DNA from: Psychrobacter sp. LV10R520-6 | GTDB lineage: Bacteria > Pseudomonadota > Gammaproteobacteria > Pseudomonadales > Moraxellaceae | DNA: 64,000 bases | Direction: 5' to 3' | Assembly (NCBI RefSeq): GCF_900182925.1 | Contig: NZ_LT900024.1 | Coordinates: forward strand, 248,001 to 312,000 | Shown: one piece after another, positions 48,275 through 58,989 of the stretch | How the letters are laid out: every line of letters starts with the position of its first letter | Position numbering within the stretch: position 1 is the first letter of the stretch | Made by a program: the position numbers and the translations under genes | Notes under the pieces: model-generated | What the model was told of the DNA's origin: nothing | Database searches by the model: none | What the model saw: the letters and a program-made list of their open reading frames with translations, nothing else

Positions 48275-50308
48275 CTAGCGATTACCTAATAACGCTCGAA
48301 TATTGGCTAAGTATTCATCAGCAACGGCTTCTGGATCTTTAGTGGCTTTTTTCTTTTTAGCTTTGGCTGGCCAGTCGATATGGTCTTCAGGTAGCTCCTC
48401 TAAAAATCTAGACTCTGAAGTAACACGCATCTGTCCCCCTGCACGGCGCTGCGTGGCTAAGGTTAAGGTCAGCTCACGACGAGCGCGGGTAATGCCAACA
48501 TACATTAAGCGGCGTTCTTCTTCTACCGTTTCACTGATAATAGAGTTACGGTGCGGCAGCATCTCTTCTTCTAAACCCATAATATAAACGTAATTAAATT
48601 CCAAGCCTTTTGCCGCATGCAAGGTCATTAGATTGACCTTATTGGTGTTTTCGTCTTCTTGCTGTTGCTCCAGCATGTCGAGTAATACTAGCTTGCGGAT
48701 GATGGTATCAATAGTACGATCTTCATCGTTTTCTGCACGGTTGATGAGTGATTGAATACTGGTATACAGCACTTCAATATTATCTAGACGGTTTTTTTCT
48801 TGCTGCGGGGTTTTTGCCTCTGAGCGCACCACATCGACGTAACCGGTTTCATCAATCATCTGCCGCACGATTGGGACAGGGTCAGGATGCTGATCAAGGT
48901 CGCGGGTATAATGTTCAATAAAGTCGCCAAACTCTTTTAGGGTACTATAGGCTTTGGTCGGTAATACATGGCTGAGGCCAGCATGGGTACAAGAGGCCAG
49001 TAACGAGATACTATGCTCTTGCGAAAATAGACCGAGCTTCTCTAATGTCGCAGGTCCCATACCACGCTTGGGTGTATTAATAATCCGTAAAAAAGCACTG
49101 TCATCTTCTGGATTTAGAATTAGACGTAGGTAGCCCATAATATCTTTAATTTCACTGCGCGCAAAAAATGACTGACCGCCAGATATCTTATAAGGGACTT
49201 GTAATTGGCGTAATTGTGCCTCTAACATTCGTGCTTGAAAGTTACTGCGATAGAGTACGGCATAATCTTCCCACTCATTACCAAAACGTAGCTTATGGGT
49301 GACTATCTCTTTAGCAACGCGTTCAGATTCATCGTCATCATTACGGCAATTGATAATACGGATTTTTTCGCCATGACCTTTATCTGACCAAAGTTTCTTT
49401 TCAAATAAATGCTCATTGTTGGTAATAACCGCGTTGGCCGCGGTCAAGATACGACTGGTCGAGCGATAGTTTTGTTCCAGCATAACGATTTTTAATTTGG
49501 GAAAATCTTCTTTTAGCAGTGCCATGTTTTCAGGCTTTGCCCCACGCCAGGCATAAATGGATTGGTCATCATCACCCACTACGGTAAAGCGTCCTTGTGG
49601 CCCGACTAAATACTTAATCATCTCATACTGAGCAGTATTGGTATCTTGATATTCATCGACCAATAGGTAGCGAATACGGTTCTGCCACTTATCCCGCAGC
49701 TGGGTATTGTCACGTAGTATTTTAGTCGGTAATACAATCAAGTCATCGAAATCAACGGCATTATAAGCGCGTAAATTACGCTCATAGAGCGCATATAAAG
49801 TTGCAAAGATCATATCTTCAGGATCGTCTAAGGTCTCCATCGCTTTATCCGGGTCAATCAGATCATTTTTCCAGTCAGAGATAAATTTCATCGCTTTACC
49901 CACCAGCTCGCGACTCTCAGCGCCACTTAAATTGTCGCGCATCATTAGCTCCATCAATAAGCGCTTGCTGTCCTCGCCATCCATGATGGAAAAGTTGCCT
50001 TTTAGTGGCGTATGTATCAACTCATAACGCAAAAACTGTAAGCCAAATTGGTGAAAGGTCGATACGGTCAGGCCGCGGGTCTTATCACTGGGCATTAATT
50101 TACTGACTCGAGCTTTCATCTCGCGCGCCGCTTTATTGGTAAAAGTCACCGCCGTAATACGTTCCGCTGGCATGTTGCACTCTTGTATAAGATAGGCAAT
50201 CTTACGGGTGATAACCGAGGTTTTGCCAGAGCCTGCGCCTGCTAATACCAGTAGCGGACCGGATACGTAGAGCATGGCTTCTTGTTGTTTGGGATTAAGT
50301 TGACTCAT
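48275..50308 (-). CDS. rep: ATP-dependent DNA helicase Rep
   Basis: The 677-residue SF1A helicase has Walker A AGAGSGKT (23-30), motif II DEYQDTN, motif III VGDDDQSIYAWRGA, motif IV EQNYRST, and motifs V/VI with TLHAAKGLEFNYV and RRLMYVGITRARRELTL. Size and sequence fit Rep rather than UvrD: the N-terminus is MSQLNPKQQEAMLYVSGPLLVLAGAGSGKT and the C-terminus is short and lysine-rich. Rep clears proteins ahead of replication forks. AAAGG precedes the ATG. Monocistronic. Confidence 0.95.
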   Translation of the reverse strand: MSQLNPKQQEAMLYVSGPLLVLAGAGSGKTSVITRKIAYLIQECNMPAERITAVTFTNKAAREMKARVSKLMPSDKTRGLTVSTFHQFGLQFLRYELIHTPLKGNFSIMDGEDSKRLLMELMMRDNLSGAESRELVGKAMKFISDWKNDLIDPDKAMETLDDPEDMIFATLYALYERNLRAYNAVDFDDLIVLPTKILRDNTQLRDKWQNRIRYLLVDEYQDTNTAQYEMIKYLVGPQGRFTVVGDDDQSIYAWRGAKPENMALLKEDFPKLKIVMLEQNYRSTSRILTAANAVITNNEHLFEKKLWSDKGHGEKIRIINCRNDDDESERVAKEIVTHKLRFGNEWEDYAVLYRSNFQARMLEAQLRQLQVPYKISGGQSFFARSEIKDIMGYLRLILNPEDDSAFLRIINTPKRGMGPATLEKLGLFSQEHSISLLASCTHAGLSHVLPTKAYSTLKEFGDFIEHYTRDLDQHPDPVPIVRQMIDETGYVDVVRSEAKTPQQEKNRLDNIEVLYTSIQSLINRAENDEDRTIDTIIRKLVLLDMLEQQQEDENTNKVNLMTLHAAKGLEFNYVYIMGLEEEMLPHRNSIISETVEEERRLMYVGITRARRELTLTLATQRRAGGQMRVTSESRFLEELPEDHIDWPAKAKKKKATKDPEAVADEYLANIRALLGNR

Positions 50309-50544
50309 AGCAAGACCTTTGGGACAAATGGTTCAAAAGCAAAAAAGAGGGTAGTCGCGGAATTAACTAATTAAAGCCCTAGAAAAATGGTTGGGCAGGC
50401 GACAGAATAAAGGCAATAAAATGTGGAGGGTGGCGTAAACACACGTTTAAAATTAGGTAGGCTATTATAAAGCAAAAATCGTAAGTTTTGGCAGTAGATG
50501 GCGGATGGTTAGTGTTGTTAAGAAGGAACTAAGAATAAGAGAAG
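50309..50544. other. Intergenic region between rep and hemB
   Basis: No gene. Holds the presumed promoter of rep. No clear -35/-10 pair on the minus strand was identified. Confidence 0.5.
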
Positions 50545-50592
50545 AGTAAAAATAAAATCGCGCCAGCTGGCTTAGACCAGATGACGCGAAAA
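50545..50592 (-). terminator. hemB terminator
   Basis: TCGCG-cCAGCTGG pairs with CCAGaTG-aCGCGA, with an A-rich left side (TTTTATTTTT on the minus-strand RNA). It lies 29 bp past the hemB stop. Confidence 0.72.
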
Positions 50593-50620
50593 AGTAACGT
50601 TTTAAATAAATATATTAATA

Positions 50621-51637
<1,017 letters not shown>

Positions 51638-51750
51638 TTATTATATTTTCATCTGGTTGTTGTTTATAACATTATTATTTATTAGATAGCCGTTTAAAAG
51701 TAGCGCGAAATGTTGTGAGACTACTATAACCAAAAGCGGCGCTCAAAAGC

Positions 51751-51778
51751 AAAAAACCCCACCGAAGCGGCAAGGCTG
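51751..51778 (-). terminator. Terminator of the RND efflux operon
   Basis: On the minus strand CCTTGCC pairs with GGTGGGG (several G-U) around GCTTC, then T6. It lies past the outer membrane factor gene, before hemB. Confidence 0.62.
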
Positions 51779-51815
51779 ATTGTGCGATATTTATCCACTA
51801 TTGACCAGCAAGCAG

Positions 51816-53672
51816 TTAAGGCTCAATAATCTGCGTGACTGGTACTTGTTCAACAGGAGTTTCTTCAATCAAAACACCGACTGCTGCATCAGCATCGTTA
51901 TCATTATCGATATCGACAATCGCAGTTGGTTCAAAGACAGCTGTCGTTGGCGAATTTGACTGCTTAATGGCAATGGCTTCTTGCACAGAAATTACCCGCG
52001 CTGAACTGGCGGCATCGATAGCGTAAGCGGCTTTTGCTTCAGCACTATTGCCAGGCGCTCTACCTAATTGTGCCACGTTGGTATATTGTGGTACTGGAAT
52101 AATGGTTGGCACACCAAAATTAGCACCGCCACCAAGGGCCTGGTACAATTCAACTTGGCTAATAATTTTTTGTAGCTCTAAATCTAAAATCCCTTGTTGA
52201 GTTGAGAACAATGAGCGTTGAGCATCGAGTACGTCTAGGTAGTTGGATATACCGGCTTTAAAACGAGCGTCCGCAATTTGATAGGTTTGCTCGAAGTTAT
52301 CTTGTAGACGGTACTGTGACTCAAGCTGCTCACCTAATGTTGCCCGCGTTGCAAGAACATCTGATACTTCACGAAACGCCGTTTGAATAGATCTCTCGTA
52401 ACTGGCAAGCGTTTGTTCACGTTCGATTTTAGCCACATCATAGTTGGCATCCAAGAGTCCGGCATCAAAGAGGGGCACGCTGATACTTGGGCCAAATGAC
52501 CAACCTACTGCGCCACTGCTAAATAAATCATTTAAACTATCACTACTCACGCCCACACTACTGGCAAGGCTAATTGAAGGGTAATAAGACGCGCGTGCCA
52601 CTTCAATATTAGCACCAGCGGCTTTAAGATTATATTCCGCTTGTAATACATCAGGGCGATAGCGTAGTAGCTCGCTTGGTAGACCGGCACTAAAGATTTC
52701 TTGTGTGGTCACATTACTAACAGCAGGCGTTGGAATAAGACCGCCTGGAATGGGAGCACCTACTAAAAACTGTAGCGCATTACGTGAGGTTAAGATGCTG
52801 CTTTGCGCCCGTAGTACCGCAAGTTTAGCATTCTCAAGCGATGCACTTGACTGTAACGAGGGCAGTTTAGGATCGATACCTGCTTCAAAGCGCTTACTGG
52901 CAATGAATAGCGATCTTTCACGGCTCTCAACCGTCGCTTCTGCCAGTTTTAGCTGCGCTAAGCTATAGCTTAAATTAGCATAGCTTTGGGCAATATTACT
53001 AATTAAGCTAATTTGGGTGGCATCTTTTGCCGCAGTCGTTGCTAAGAAATTTTGCAATGCCTGCTCTTTTAGACTGGCAATTTTGCCCCAAAAGTCGAGC
53101 TCGTAGTTGGCTAAGCCCAATTGCACATTGTAACTATCGCCAGTTTGACTGCCGCCTATTGGACTGCTTTGACGCCGGCGAGAGTAGCCGGCGCTACCAT
53201 CAATGGTGGGCAGATCACGAATATCAGTAATTCGATATTGAGCGCGTGCTTTTTCAATAGCCAAGCTGGCACTTTCAAAGTCTTTATTATTCTCAAGACC
53301 CAATGCAATAAGACCCTTCAGACGCTCATCACTATAAAAGTTCTGCCAGCGTTGACTGGCGAGACTTGGTTGCTCGGCGTTACTGATAGTCTCACGATCG
53401 AATGCACCATAGGCTTGCTCAATCGGTATATTAGGCTCAGCAAGTACAGGGCTCATATCCGCTTTTGGGATGGTATTACACGCTGCCATACTCATTGCTA
53501 ATGCCGTCAAACCTAATAAGCGTCCACTATTCTTGCGTACCCGCGATACTGAGAAAGTCGCAATCATAGCGGTAGAGACAAACCAAGTGCCTGTCATTGG
53601 GCGCACGCTGGCAGTAGAGGTAACTACTGCTTTGGTGGCTGAGTTAGGGGTAAATAACGTACTAAAACTCAT
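51816..53672 (-). CDS. Outer membrane factor of RND efflux pump (OprM/AdeK-like)
   Basis: The 618-residue TolC-family lipoprotein has an extended basic N-terminus before a signal sequence and lipobox SMAAC. The OMF body follows, with two OEP repeats (YANLSYSLAQLKLAEATVE; ASYYPSISLASSVGVSSDSLNDLFSSGAVGWSFGPSISVPLFD; VLDAQRSLFSTQQGILDLELQ). It is about 130 residues longer than OprM: besides the N-terminal extension, it carries an acidic C-terminal tail (about 540-618, with DIDNDNDADAA and EETPVEQVPV). ATGA overlap with the permease gene indicates coupling. Confidence 0.92.
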   Translation of the reverse strand: MSFSTLFTPNSATKAVVTSTASVRPMTGTWFVSTAMIATFSVSRVRKNSGRLLGLTALAMSMAACNTIPKADMSPVLAEPNIPIEQAYGAFDRETISNAEQPSLASQRWQNFYSDERLKGLIALGLENNKDFESASLAIEKARAQYRITDIRDLPTIDGSAGYSRRRQSSPIGGSQTGDSYNVQLGLANYELDFWGKIASLKEQALQNFLATTAAKDATQISLISNIAQSYANLSYSLAQLKLAEATVESRERSLFIASKRFEAGIDPKLPSLQSSASLENAKLAVLRAQSSILTSRNALQFLVGAPIPGGLIPTPAVSNVTTQEIFSAGLPSELLRYRPDVLQAEYNLKAAGANIEVARASYYPSISLASSVGVSSDSLNDLFSSGAVGWSFGPSISVPLFDAGLLDANYDVAKIEREQTLASYERSIQTAFREVSDVLATRATLGEQLESQYRLQDNFEQTYQIADARFKAGISNYLDVLDAQRSLFSTQQGILDLELQKIISQVELYQALGGGANFGVPTIIPVPQYTNVAQLGRAPGNSAEAKAAYAIDAASSARVISVQEAIAIKQSNSPTTAVFEPTAIVDIDNDNDADAAVGVLIEETPVEQVPVTQIIEP

Positions 53673-56600
53673 TTTGTATTATCTCCAAAGCTTAGAGGCT
53701 GATAACTCTCAGAGGGAGTTGGGTCTTGCATATCATCGGTCGGTGTATCTAGCACTTTTGGCGTAACTAGGGTTTCGTCAGGATCATGTGAGCCATTGGG
53801 ATCAGTCGGTCCATCTTGATTGTTTGGACCATTTGGATCATTGCCGTCATCTTTATCATTCGGATCATTCGGATCATGCGCTTCATTACCTCTATAAGGG
53901 AAAATGCTACGCACCCAAATGTAGAACATAGGAATAAAGAAGATACCTAAGAGGGTAGCGCTGACCACCCCACCAACCACACTGGTACCGATCGCATTTT
54001 GGCTACCAGACCCGGCGCCAGTGGCTATGAATAATGGCACAACACCCAGACCAAAGGCAAGCGAGGTCATAATAATCGGACGCAAGCGTTGCCGAGCCGC
54101 CGTCATTACCGACTCTTTGAGGCTATAACCTTCTTCTTGGTGATCCCTCGCAAACTCGATAATCAAGATGGCATTTTTGGCTGATAGCCCGACTACCGTG
54201 AGTAGACCGACTTGTAAATAAATATCGTTGGAGAAACCACGGAACCAGGTAAATAGTACCGCCCCCAATACCCCAAGTGGAATCACTAATAGTACTGAGA
54301 ATGGCACTGACCAACTTTCATACAGCGCCGCTAGACATAAGAAGACCACTAAGATTGAAATGGCATATAGCATGGGCGCTTGAGCGCCTGACTTTTGCTC
54401 TTCTAATGACAGGCCTGTCCATTCGTAGCTGATGCCATCAGGCAGTTTTTCGACCATGGCTTCCATGGCCTCCATCGCTTCACCCGTACTTAAGCCTTCA
54501 GCCGCATTACCCTGAATGTTCATTGACGCCAAACTGTTATAGCGCGTGAGACCTGGTGAACCGGTTTGCCATCGGCTACTAGAAAAAGCATCAAACGAAA
54601 TCATCTCGTTGCTGTCATTGCGCACATACCATTTACCAAGATCATCAGGGTTGGTACGGCTACTAGGCTGACCTTGTACAATCACGCGTTTAACACGACC
54701 ACGGTCGATGAAGTCATTGATATAACTTGAGCCCCAAGCGGTGGAGATAACACTATTAATACTCGCCAGAGATAAGCCATAAGCAGCGGCTTGCTCTTGG
54801 TTGATATCAATTTTAAGCTGCGGTGCATCTTCTTGTCCGTTGGGACGCACACCGGATACTTGATCGTTTTGAGCGGCCATACCCAGTAACATATTACGTG
54901 CTTCAAGCAGACCTTCGTGCCCAAGGTTACCAGAATCTTGGAGCATCAAATCAAAACCACTAGAGTTACCAAGCCCACTAATCGCTGGCGGTATAATATT
55001 AAAAACAGTCGCTTCGTTAATTTGGCTAGAGAAGTAACCCTGTGCCCGATCAGATATGGCCCGCGCTGTATTCTCATCCCCTTTACGATCTGCCCAGTCA
55101 CTTAATTTTACGAAGGCGATACCGACATTTTGTCCTTGTCCAACAAAACTGAAGCCCGCGATTGTAAACGCTGAAGCAACATTATCCGGTTCTTGGCTAC
55201 TATAATAATCGCTAACTTTATCAAGAACATCTTGGGTTTCATCCAATGTCGAACCAGCGGGTAGCTGTACGGCGGTAAACATAATGCCCTGGTCTTCTTC
55301 TGGTAAAAATGAGCCGGGGATACGTAAGAATACCACTGCCATAATACCGATAATGGCGGCATAGACAATGAAGTATACCCATTTAAAGCGGAAACTTTTA
55401 CCGACAAAACTTTCATAAGAGCGACTGGTTTTGGTGAAAGAACGGTTAAACCAACCGAAGAAGCCTTTTTGATGCTCGCTGTTGCCTTTTTCATGGCTCT
55501 TATTACGTTTTAGTACAGTCACACAGAGGGCAGGGGTGAAAATAAGGGCCACTAGAGCTGACAGCACCATGCTAGTGATAAGCGTAATGGCAAACTGACG
55601 ATAAATTACCCCAGTTGAGCCGCCGAAGAATGCCATCGGAATAAATACTGCTGATAAGATAAGCGCGATACCCACCACGATTTTACTAATCTCACCCATT
55701 GATTGGATCGTGGCATCTTTAATAGAGATATGCGGGTCTTCTTCCAAAATCCGCTCGACGTTCTCTACTACCACAATGGCATCATCCACTAGTAGACCAA
55801 TGGACAGCACCATGGCAAACATGGTCAGTACGTTAATACTAAACCCTGCGACATACAGCACCGCAAAAGTACCTAGCAATACCACAGGTACGGCTAGGGT
55901 CGGGATAATAGTCGCGCGCCAGTTCTGCAAGAAAACAAACATGACAATAAATACCAATACAATCGCTTCAATTAAGGTCTTAACCACTTGCTCAATAGAC
56001 AAGCGTACAAATGGAGTGGTGTCGTAAGGAACGACTGACTTTAGACCTATAGGGAAGTTTGCTTCTAGCTCGGCGATTCGATCACCGACCAATTCGCGGG
56101 TTTCAAGAGCGTTAGCACCGCTTGATAGTGAGACGGCAAGGCCAGCTGCTGGTTGGCCATTAAACAACGAAATAGTACTATAATTTTCACTACCAATTTC
56201 AACGTCTGCAACATCACCTAAGCGCACTTGTGCACCAGAGGTATCTGTTTTTAGTAGAATTTTTTTGAACTCGTCAGGCGTTTTTAGATAACTCTGAATG
56301 GTGACTGTCGCATTAATAACTTGTTCATCGACATCAGCGGGTGCTTGACCTAATTGACCGGCGGATACTTGGGCGTTTTGCGCTCGTACGGCATTGATCA
56401 CATCAGATGGCACCAAACGATAGCCACGTAAGCGTTCAGGGTCGAGCCAAATACGCATTGCGTAAGAGGCACCGAATGTTTGTACTTGACCAACCCCTTC
56501 AACACGGCTGAGCGGATCGACGACATTAGAGTTAATATAATCACCAATATCAGCACGATCCATACTGCCATCTTCGGAGACAAACCCAAACACGGCTAAA

Positions 56601-57007
56601 AAGCCTTCAGAGGCTTTATTGACGTTGACGCCCTGACGCTGTACTTGCTCAGGCAACGAGCTCATTGCGGCCTGTAATTTGTTCTGAACTTGTACTTGCG
56701 CCGTATCGGCATCCGTACCGTTCTCAAAGAAAAGCTGTACAGAAGCACTACCATTTGAAGCACTCGACGACTTTATATACATCAAGCCATCAAGGCCCTT
56801 CATGCGCTGCTCAATAATCTGTACCACTGAGTTTTCAATGGTTTCAGCGTTAGCACCAGGGTAGGTGGCGCTAATCGAAATGGTTGGCGGCGCAATAGCC
56901 GGATACTGCTCAATCGGTAGGTTGATAACCGATATTATCCCGATGAGCATAACCAAAATGGCCATCACCCATGCAAAAATAGGGCGATTAATAAAAAAAC
57001 GTGACAT
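53669..57007 (-). CDS. RND multidrug efflux permease (AdeJ/MexB-like, HAE1)
   Basis: The 1112-residue inner membrane proton antiporter has 12 helices and two large periplasmic loops. The relay motif is seen in GLLVDDAIVVVENVERIL, and the family signatures GSFLPEEDQGIMFTAVQLP and TAARQRLRPIIMTSLAFGLGVVPL are intact. It exports drugs, detergents and bile salts. After the last helix (RSIFPYRGNEAHD) comes a 65-70-residue cytoplasmic tail made of DPN/DPNG-type repeats, an addition not usual in AcrB/MexB (about 1045 residues). 35 bp downstream of the adaptor gene. Confidence 0.95.
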   Translation of the reverse strand: MSRFFINRPIFAWVMAILVMLIGIISVINLPIEQYPAIAPPTISISATYPGANAETIENSVVQIIEQRMKGLDGLMYIKSSSASNGSASVQLFFENGTDADTAQVQVQNKLQAAMSSLPEQVQRQGVNVNKASEGFLAVFGFVSEDGSMDRADIGDYINSNVVDPLSRVEGVGQVQTFGASYAMRIWLDPERLRGYRLVPSDVINAVRAQNAQVSAGQLGQAPADVDEQVINATVTIQSYLKTPDEFKKILLKTDTSGAQVRLGDVADVEIGSENYSTISLFNGQPAAGLAVSLSSGANALETRELVGDRIAELEANFPIGLKSVVPYDTTPFVRLSIEQVVKTLIEAIVLVFIVMFVFLQNWRATIIPTLAVPVVLLGTFAVLYVAGFSINVLTMFAMVLSIGLLVDDAIVVVENVERILEEDPHISIKDATIQSMGEISKIVVGIALILSAVFIPMAFFGGSTGVIYRQFAITLITSMVLSALVALIFTPALCVTVLKRNKSHEKGNSEHQKGFFGWFNRSFTKTSRSYESFVGKSFRFKWVYFIVYAAIIGIMAVVFLRIPGSFLPEEDQGIMFTAVQLPAGSTLDETQDVLDKVSDYYSSQEPDNVASAFTIAGFSFVGQGQNVGIAFVKLSDWADRKGDENTARAISDRAQGYFSSQINEATVFNIIPPAISGLGNSSGFDLMLQDSGNLGHEGLLEARNMLLGMAAQNDQVSGVRPNGQEDAPQLKIDINQEQAAAYGLSLASINSVISTAWGSSYINDFIDRGRVKRVIVQGQPSSRTNPDDLGKWYVRNDSNEMISFDAFSSSRWQTGSPGLTRYNSLASMNIQGNAAEGLSTGEAMEAMEAMVEKLPDGISYEWTGLSLEEQKSGAQAPMLYAISILVVFLCLAALYESWSVPFSVLLVIPLGVLGAVLFTWFRGFSNDIYLQVGLLTVVGLSAKNAILIIEFARDHQEEGYSLKESVMTAARQRLRPIIMTSLAFGLGVVPLFIATGAGSGSQNAIGTSVVGGVVSATLLGIFFIPMFYIWVRSIFPYRGNEAHDPNDPNDKDDGNDPNGPNNQDGPTDPNGSHDPDETLVTPKVLDTPTDDMQDPTPSESYQPLSFGDNTK

Positions 57008-57042
57008 AGTATATCCCTAAGTCTTCCTAACTTTGAATGGAA

Positions 57043-58455
57043 TTAGTTGGCGGCTGCTTGTGCCGGTTTATTGGCAGTTTTGCCATCGGTAGACTTATCC
57101 ACATTTTTTGCAGCTTGCTGCGGTGTTTTGGCAGCAGTGCTAGCAGGAGCGCCTTGCTCAGAGGGTGCTGGGTTTGGATTTTCTAAAGGCTTAGCGACCA
57201 CCTCTTGTTCAGGTTTAACCTTTGCGCCACCGATAATCACCACTTTATCACCACTCTTTAGACCATCAGTGACCACCCACTGTCCATTATAGGTACCATT
57301 AATAGTAACCGGACGAACTTGGATTTTGTTATTTTCATCAACGATATAAACTTGAGTTTCGCTTTTAGTTGACCGCATAACCGCACTTTGTGGGACTAAG
57401 GCGGCATTGGTAATGACACTTTGGGTCAAGCGTGCGCTGACATACATACCTGGTAGCAGTATATTATTACTATTGGGGAATACGGCACGTAAAGTTATAG
57501 CCCCAGTTGACTCATCGACTTTCGCCTCTGACAAAGCAAGCTTACCTTTTACCGGATAGACAGAGCCGTCCTCTAACACCAGCTCAACCGTATTCATGCC
57601 GGCTTGGGCTTTACCAGAGGAGATTTGTTGACGTAGATTGAGCAGCTCAGACGACGATTGACTGATATCCACATAGATAGGATCTAAGCGTGAAACAGTG
57701 ACTAGCGGATCGGCCTGACTGGCGCTAACTAGCGTACCCGCAGTGACGCTTGAGCGATCACTACGACCTGAGATCGGCGCACGGACGATAGTACGATTGA
57801 GATCTAGGGTGCTGGCATCTAAACCAGATTTTGCGGTTTGAATACCGGCTTTTGCGCTTTCGATACCGGCTCGCGTTTGCCCAATAGCGGCATTTGCACT
57901 TTGGACGGCCGCTTGCGCGGTACGCACTTGTGTTTGAGCCTGCTCATACTGTTGCTTGGAGATGGCGTCAATACTGACTAACCCTTGCAGACGCTGTAGG
58001 TCATTTTGCGCTTGGGCTAGTGACGCTTGGCGACTGACCCGTTCAGCTTTCGCATTGGCATTATTAGCCAAGGCTGTCTGGTAGTTGGCTTCCGCCTGTG
58101 CTACCGCAGCCTTACCACTAGTAATAGAGGTTGCGTAGTTATCGGTATTGATACGATATAGGGGCTGGCCCTTTTTGACGGTGCTGCCCTCACGGAACAG
58201 CACTTCGTCAATGATACCGTTTACTTGTGGACGGACGTCTGCTATTTGATAAGCAGTAGTACGTCCAGAAAAAGTCTGTACTTGGGGTACGCTGTCAAAA
58301 GTCACGGTCTGGACGTTGACGACGGCAGGCGGCATCTGCTGCGTAGCTTCACCTGCGGCGTCCTCATTTTTGTCACAGCCAACCAGTACAGCTCCAGAAA
58401 GTACAGATGCTATTACAAGCGCAAGATAAGAGTGCTTCATCAATGTCCTCGGCAA
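57043..58455 (-). CDS. RND efflux periplasmic adaptor (AdeI/MexA-like)
   Basis: The 470-residue membrane-fusion lipoprotein has a signal sequence with lipobox VLVGC (Cys about 27), then lipoyl (VRPQVNGIIDEVLFREGSTVKKGQPLYRID-like), alpha-hairpin (about 105-225) and beta-barrel parts. The C-terminal tail (about 415-470) is Pro/Ala/Lys rich (KTPQQAAKNVDK). It bridges the permease and the outer membrane factor. GAGGA precedes the ATG by 6 nt. First gene of the operon; no TetR/AcrR-type regulator gene flanks it. Confidence 0.94.
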   Translation of the reverse strand: MPRTLMKHSYLALVIASVLSGAVLVGCDKNEDAAGEATQQMPPAVVNVQTVTFDSVPQVQTFSGRTTAYQIADVRPQVNGIIDEVLFREGSTVKKGQPLYRINTDNYATSITSGKAAVAQAEANYQTALANNANAKAERVSRQASLAQAQNDLQRLQGLVSIDAISKQQYEQAQTQVRTAQAAVQSANAAIGQTRAGIESAKAGIQTAKSGLDASTLDLNRTIVRAPISGRSDRSSVTAGTLVSASQADPLVTVSRLDPIYVDISQSSSELLNLRQQISSGKAQAGMNTVELVLEDGSVYPVKGKLALSEAKVDESTGAITLRAVFPNSNNILLPGMYVSARLTQSVITNAALVPQSAVMRSTKSETQVYIVDENNKIQVRPVTINGTYNGQWVVTDGLKSGDKVVIIGGAKVKPEQEVVAKPLENPNPAPSEQGAPASTAAKTPQQAAKNVDKSTDGKTANKPAQAAAN

Positions 58456-58989
58456 TAATCTAAAATAGATACAGTATAAAAATGTAGTGATAAATTTTAA
58501 CGTGATAGATGTGATAAAGAATATGCATTCAACGCTGCTAATATCTATCAGTTGCTAAACACATAAAGATAAGCAGTAGACGCATAAGAAACGGATAGGC
58601 ATATTTAATTTAATCGACTATTATAAACTATAGGGTGTACCCCGCAGTCAAGCGATTTAAAACCAGCTTTGCCCCATAAAACCATCTCTTAGTTTTTACT
58701 AAGTGCAAAAAACACCGACAACACAAGCGTTACACGAAAAAATGGTTAAGAAACTTTATAATAACCTCTGAGTCAGAAGATTGTTAAGTTTTGTTGTATA
58801 AATGAATTTGAATAAAATCAATCAATTAATAAGGTATAAATCAAGTAAGAATATGAGCTGTCCAGAAAACAAAGGGTTTAGCAATACTTAAATGTGAACG
58901 CTAAAATAGCTAGGCATGAACGGTCACTTTAAATCCACCGTATAAACGAGTGATAAAAGCAATAGCATTATGCCAGAACAGCTGTAACC
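58456..58989. other. Upstream region of the efflux operon
   Basis: 534 bp without a gene, AT-rich. A TATACT-like -10 on the minus strand (58473-58478 region) is the best promoter guess, with a weak -35. No obvious operator palindrome was found. Confidence 0.4.
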
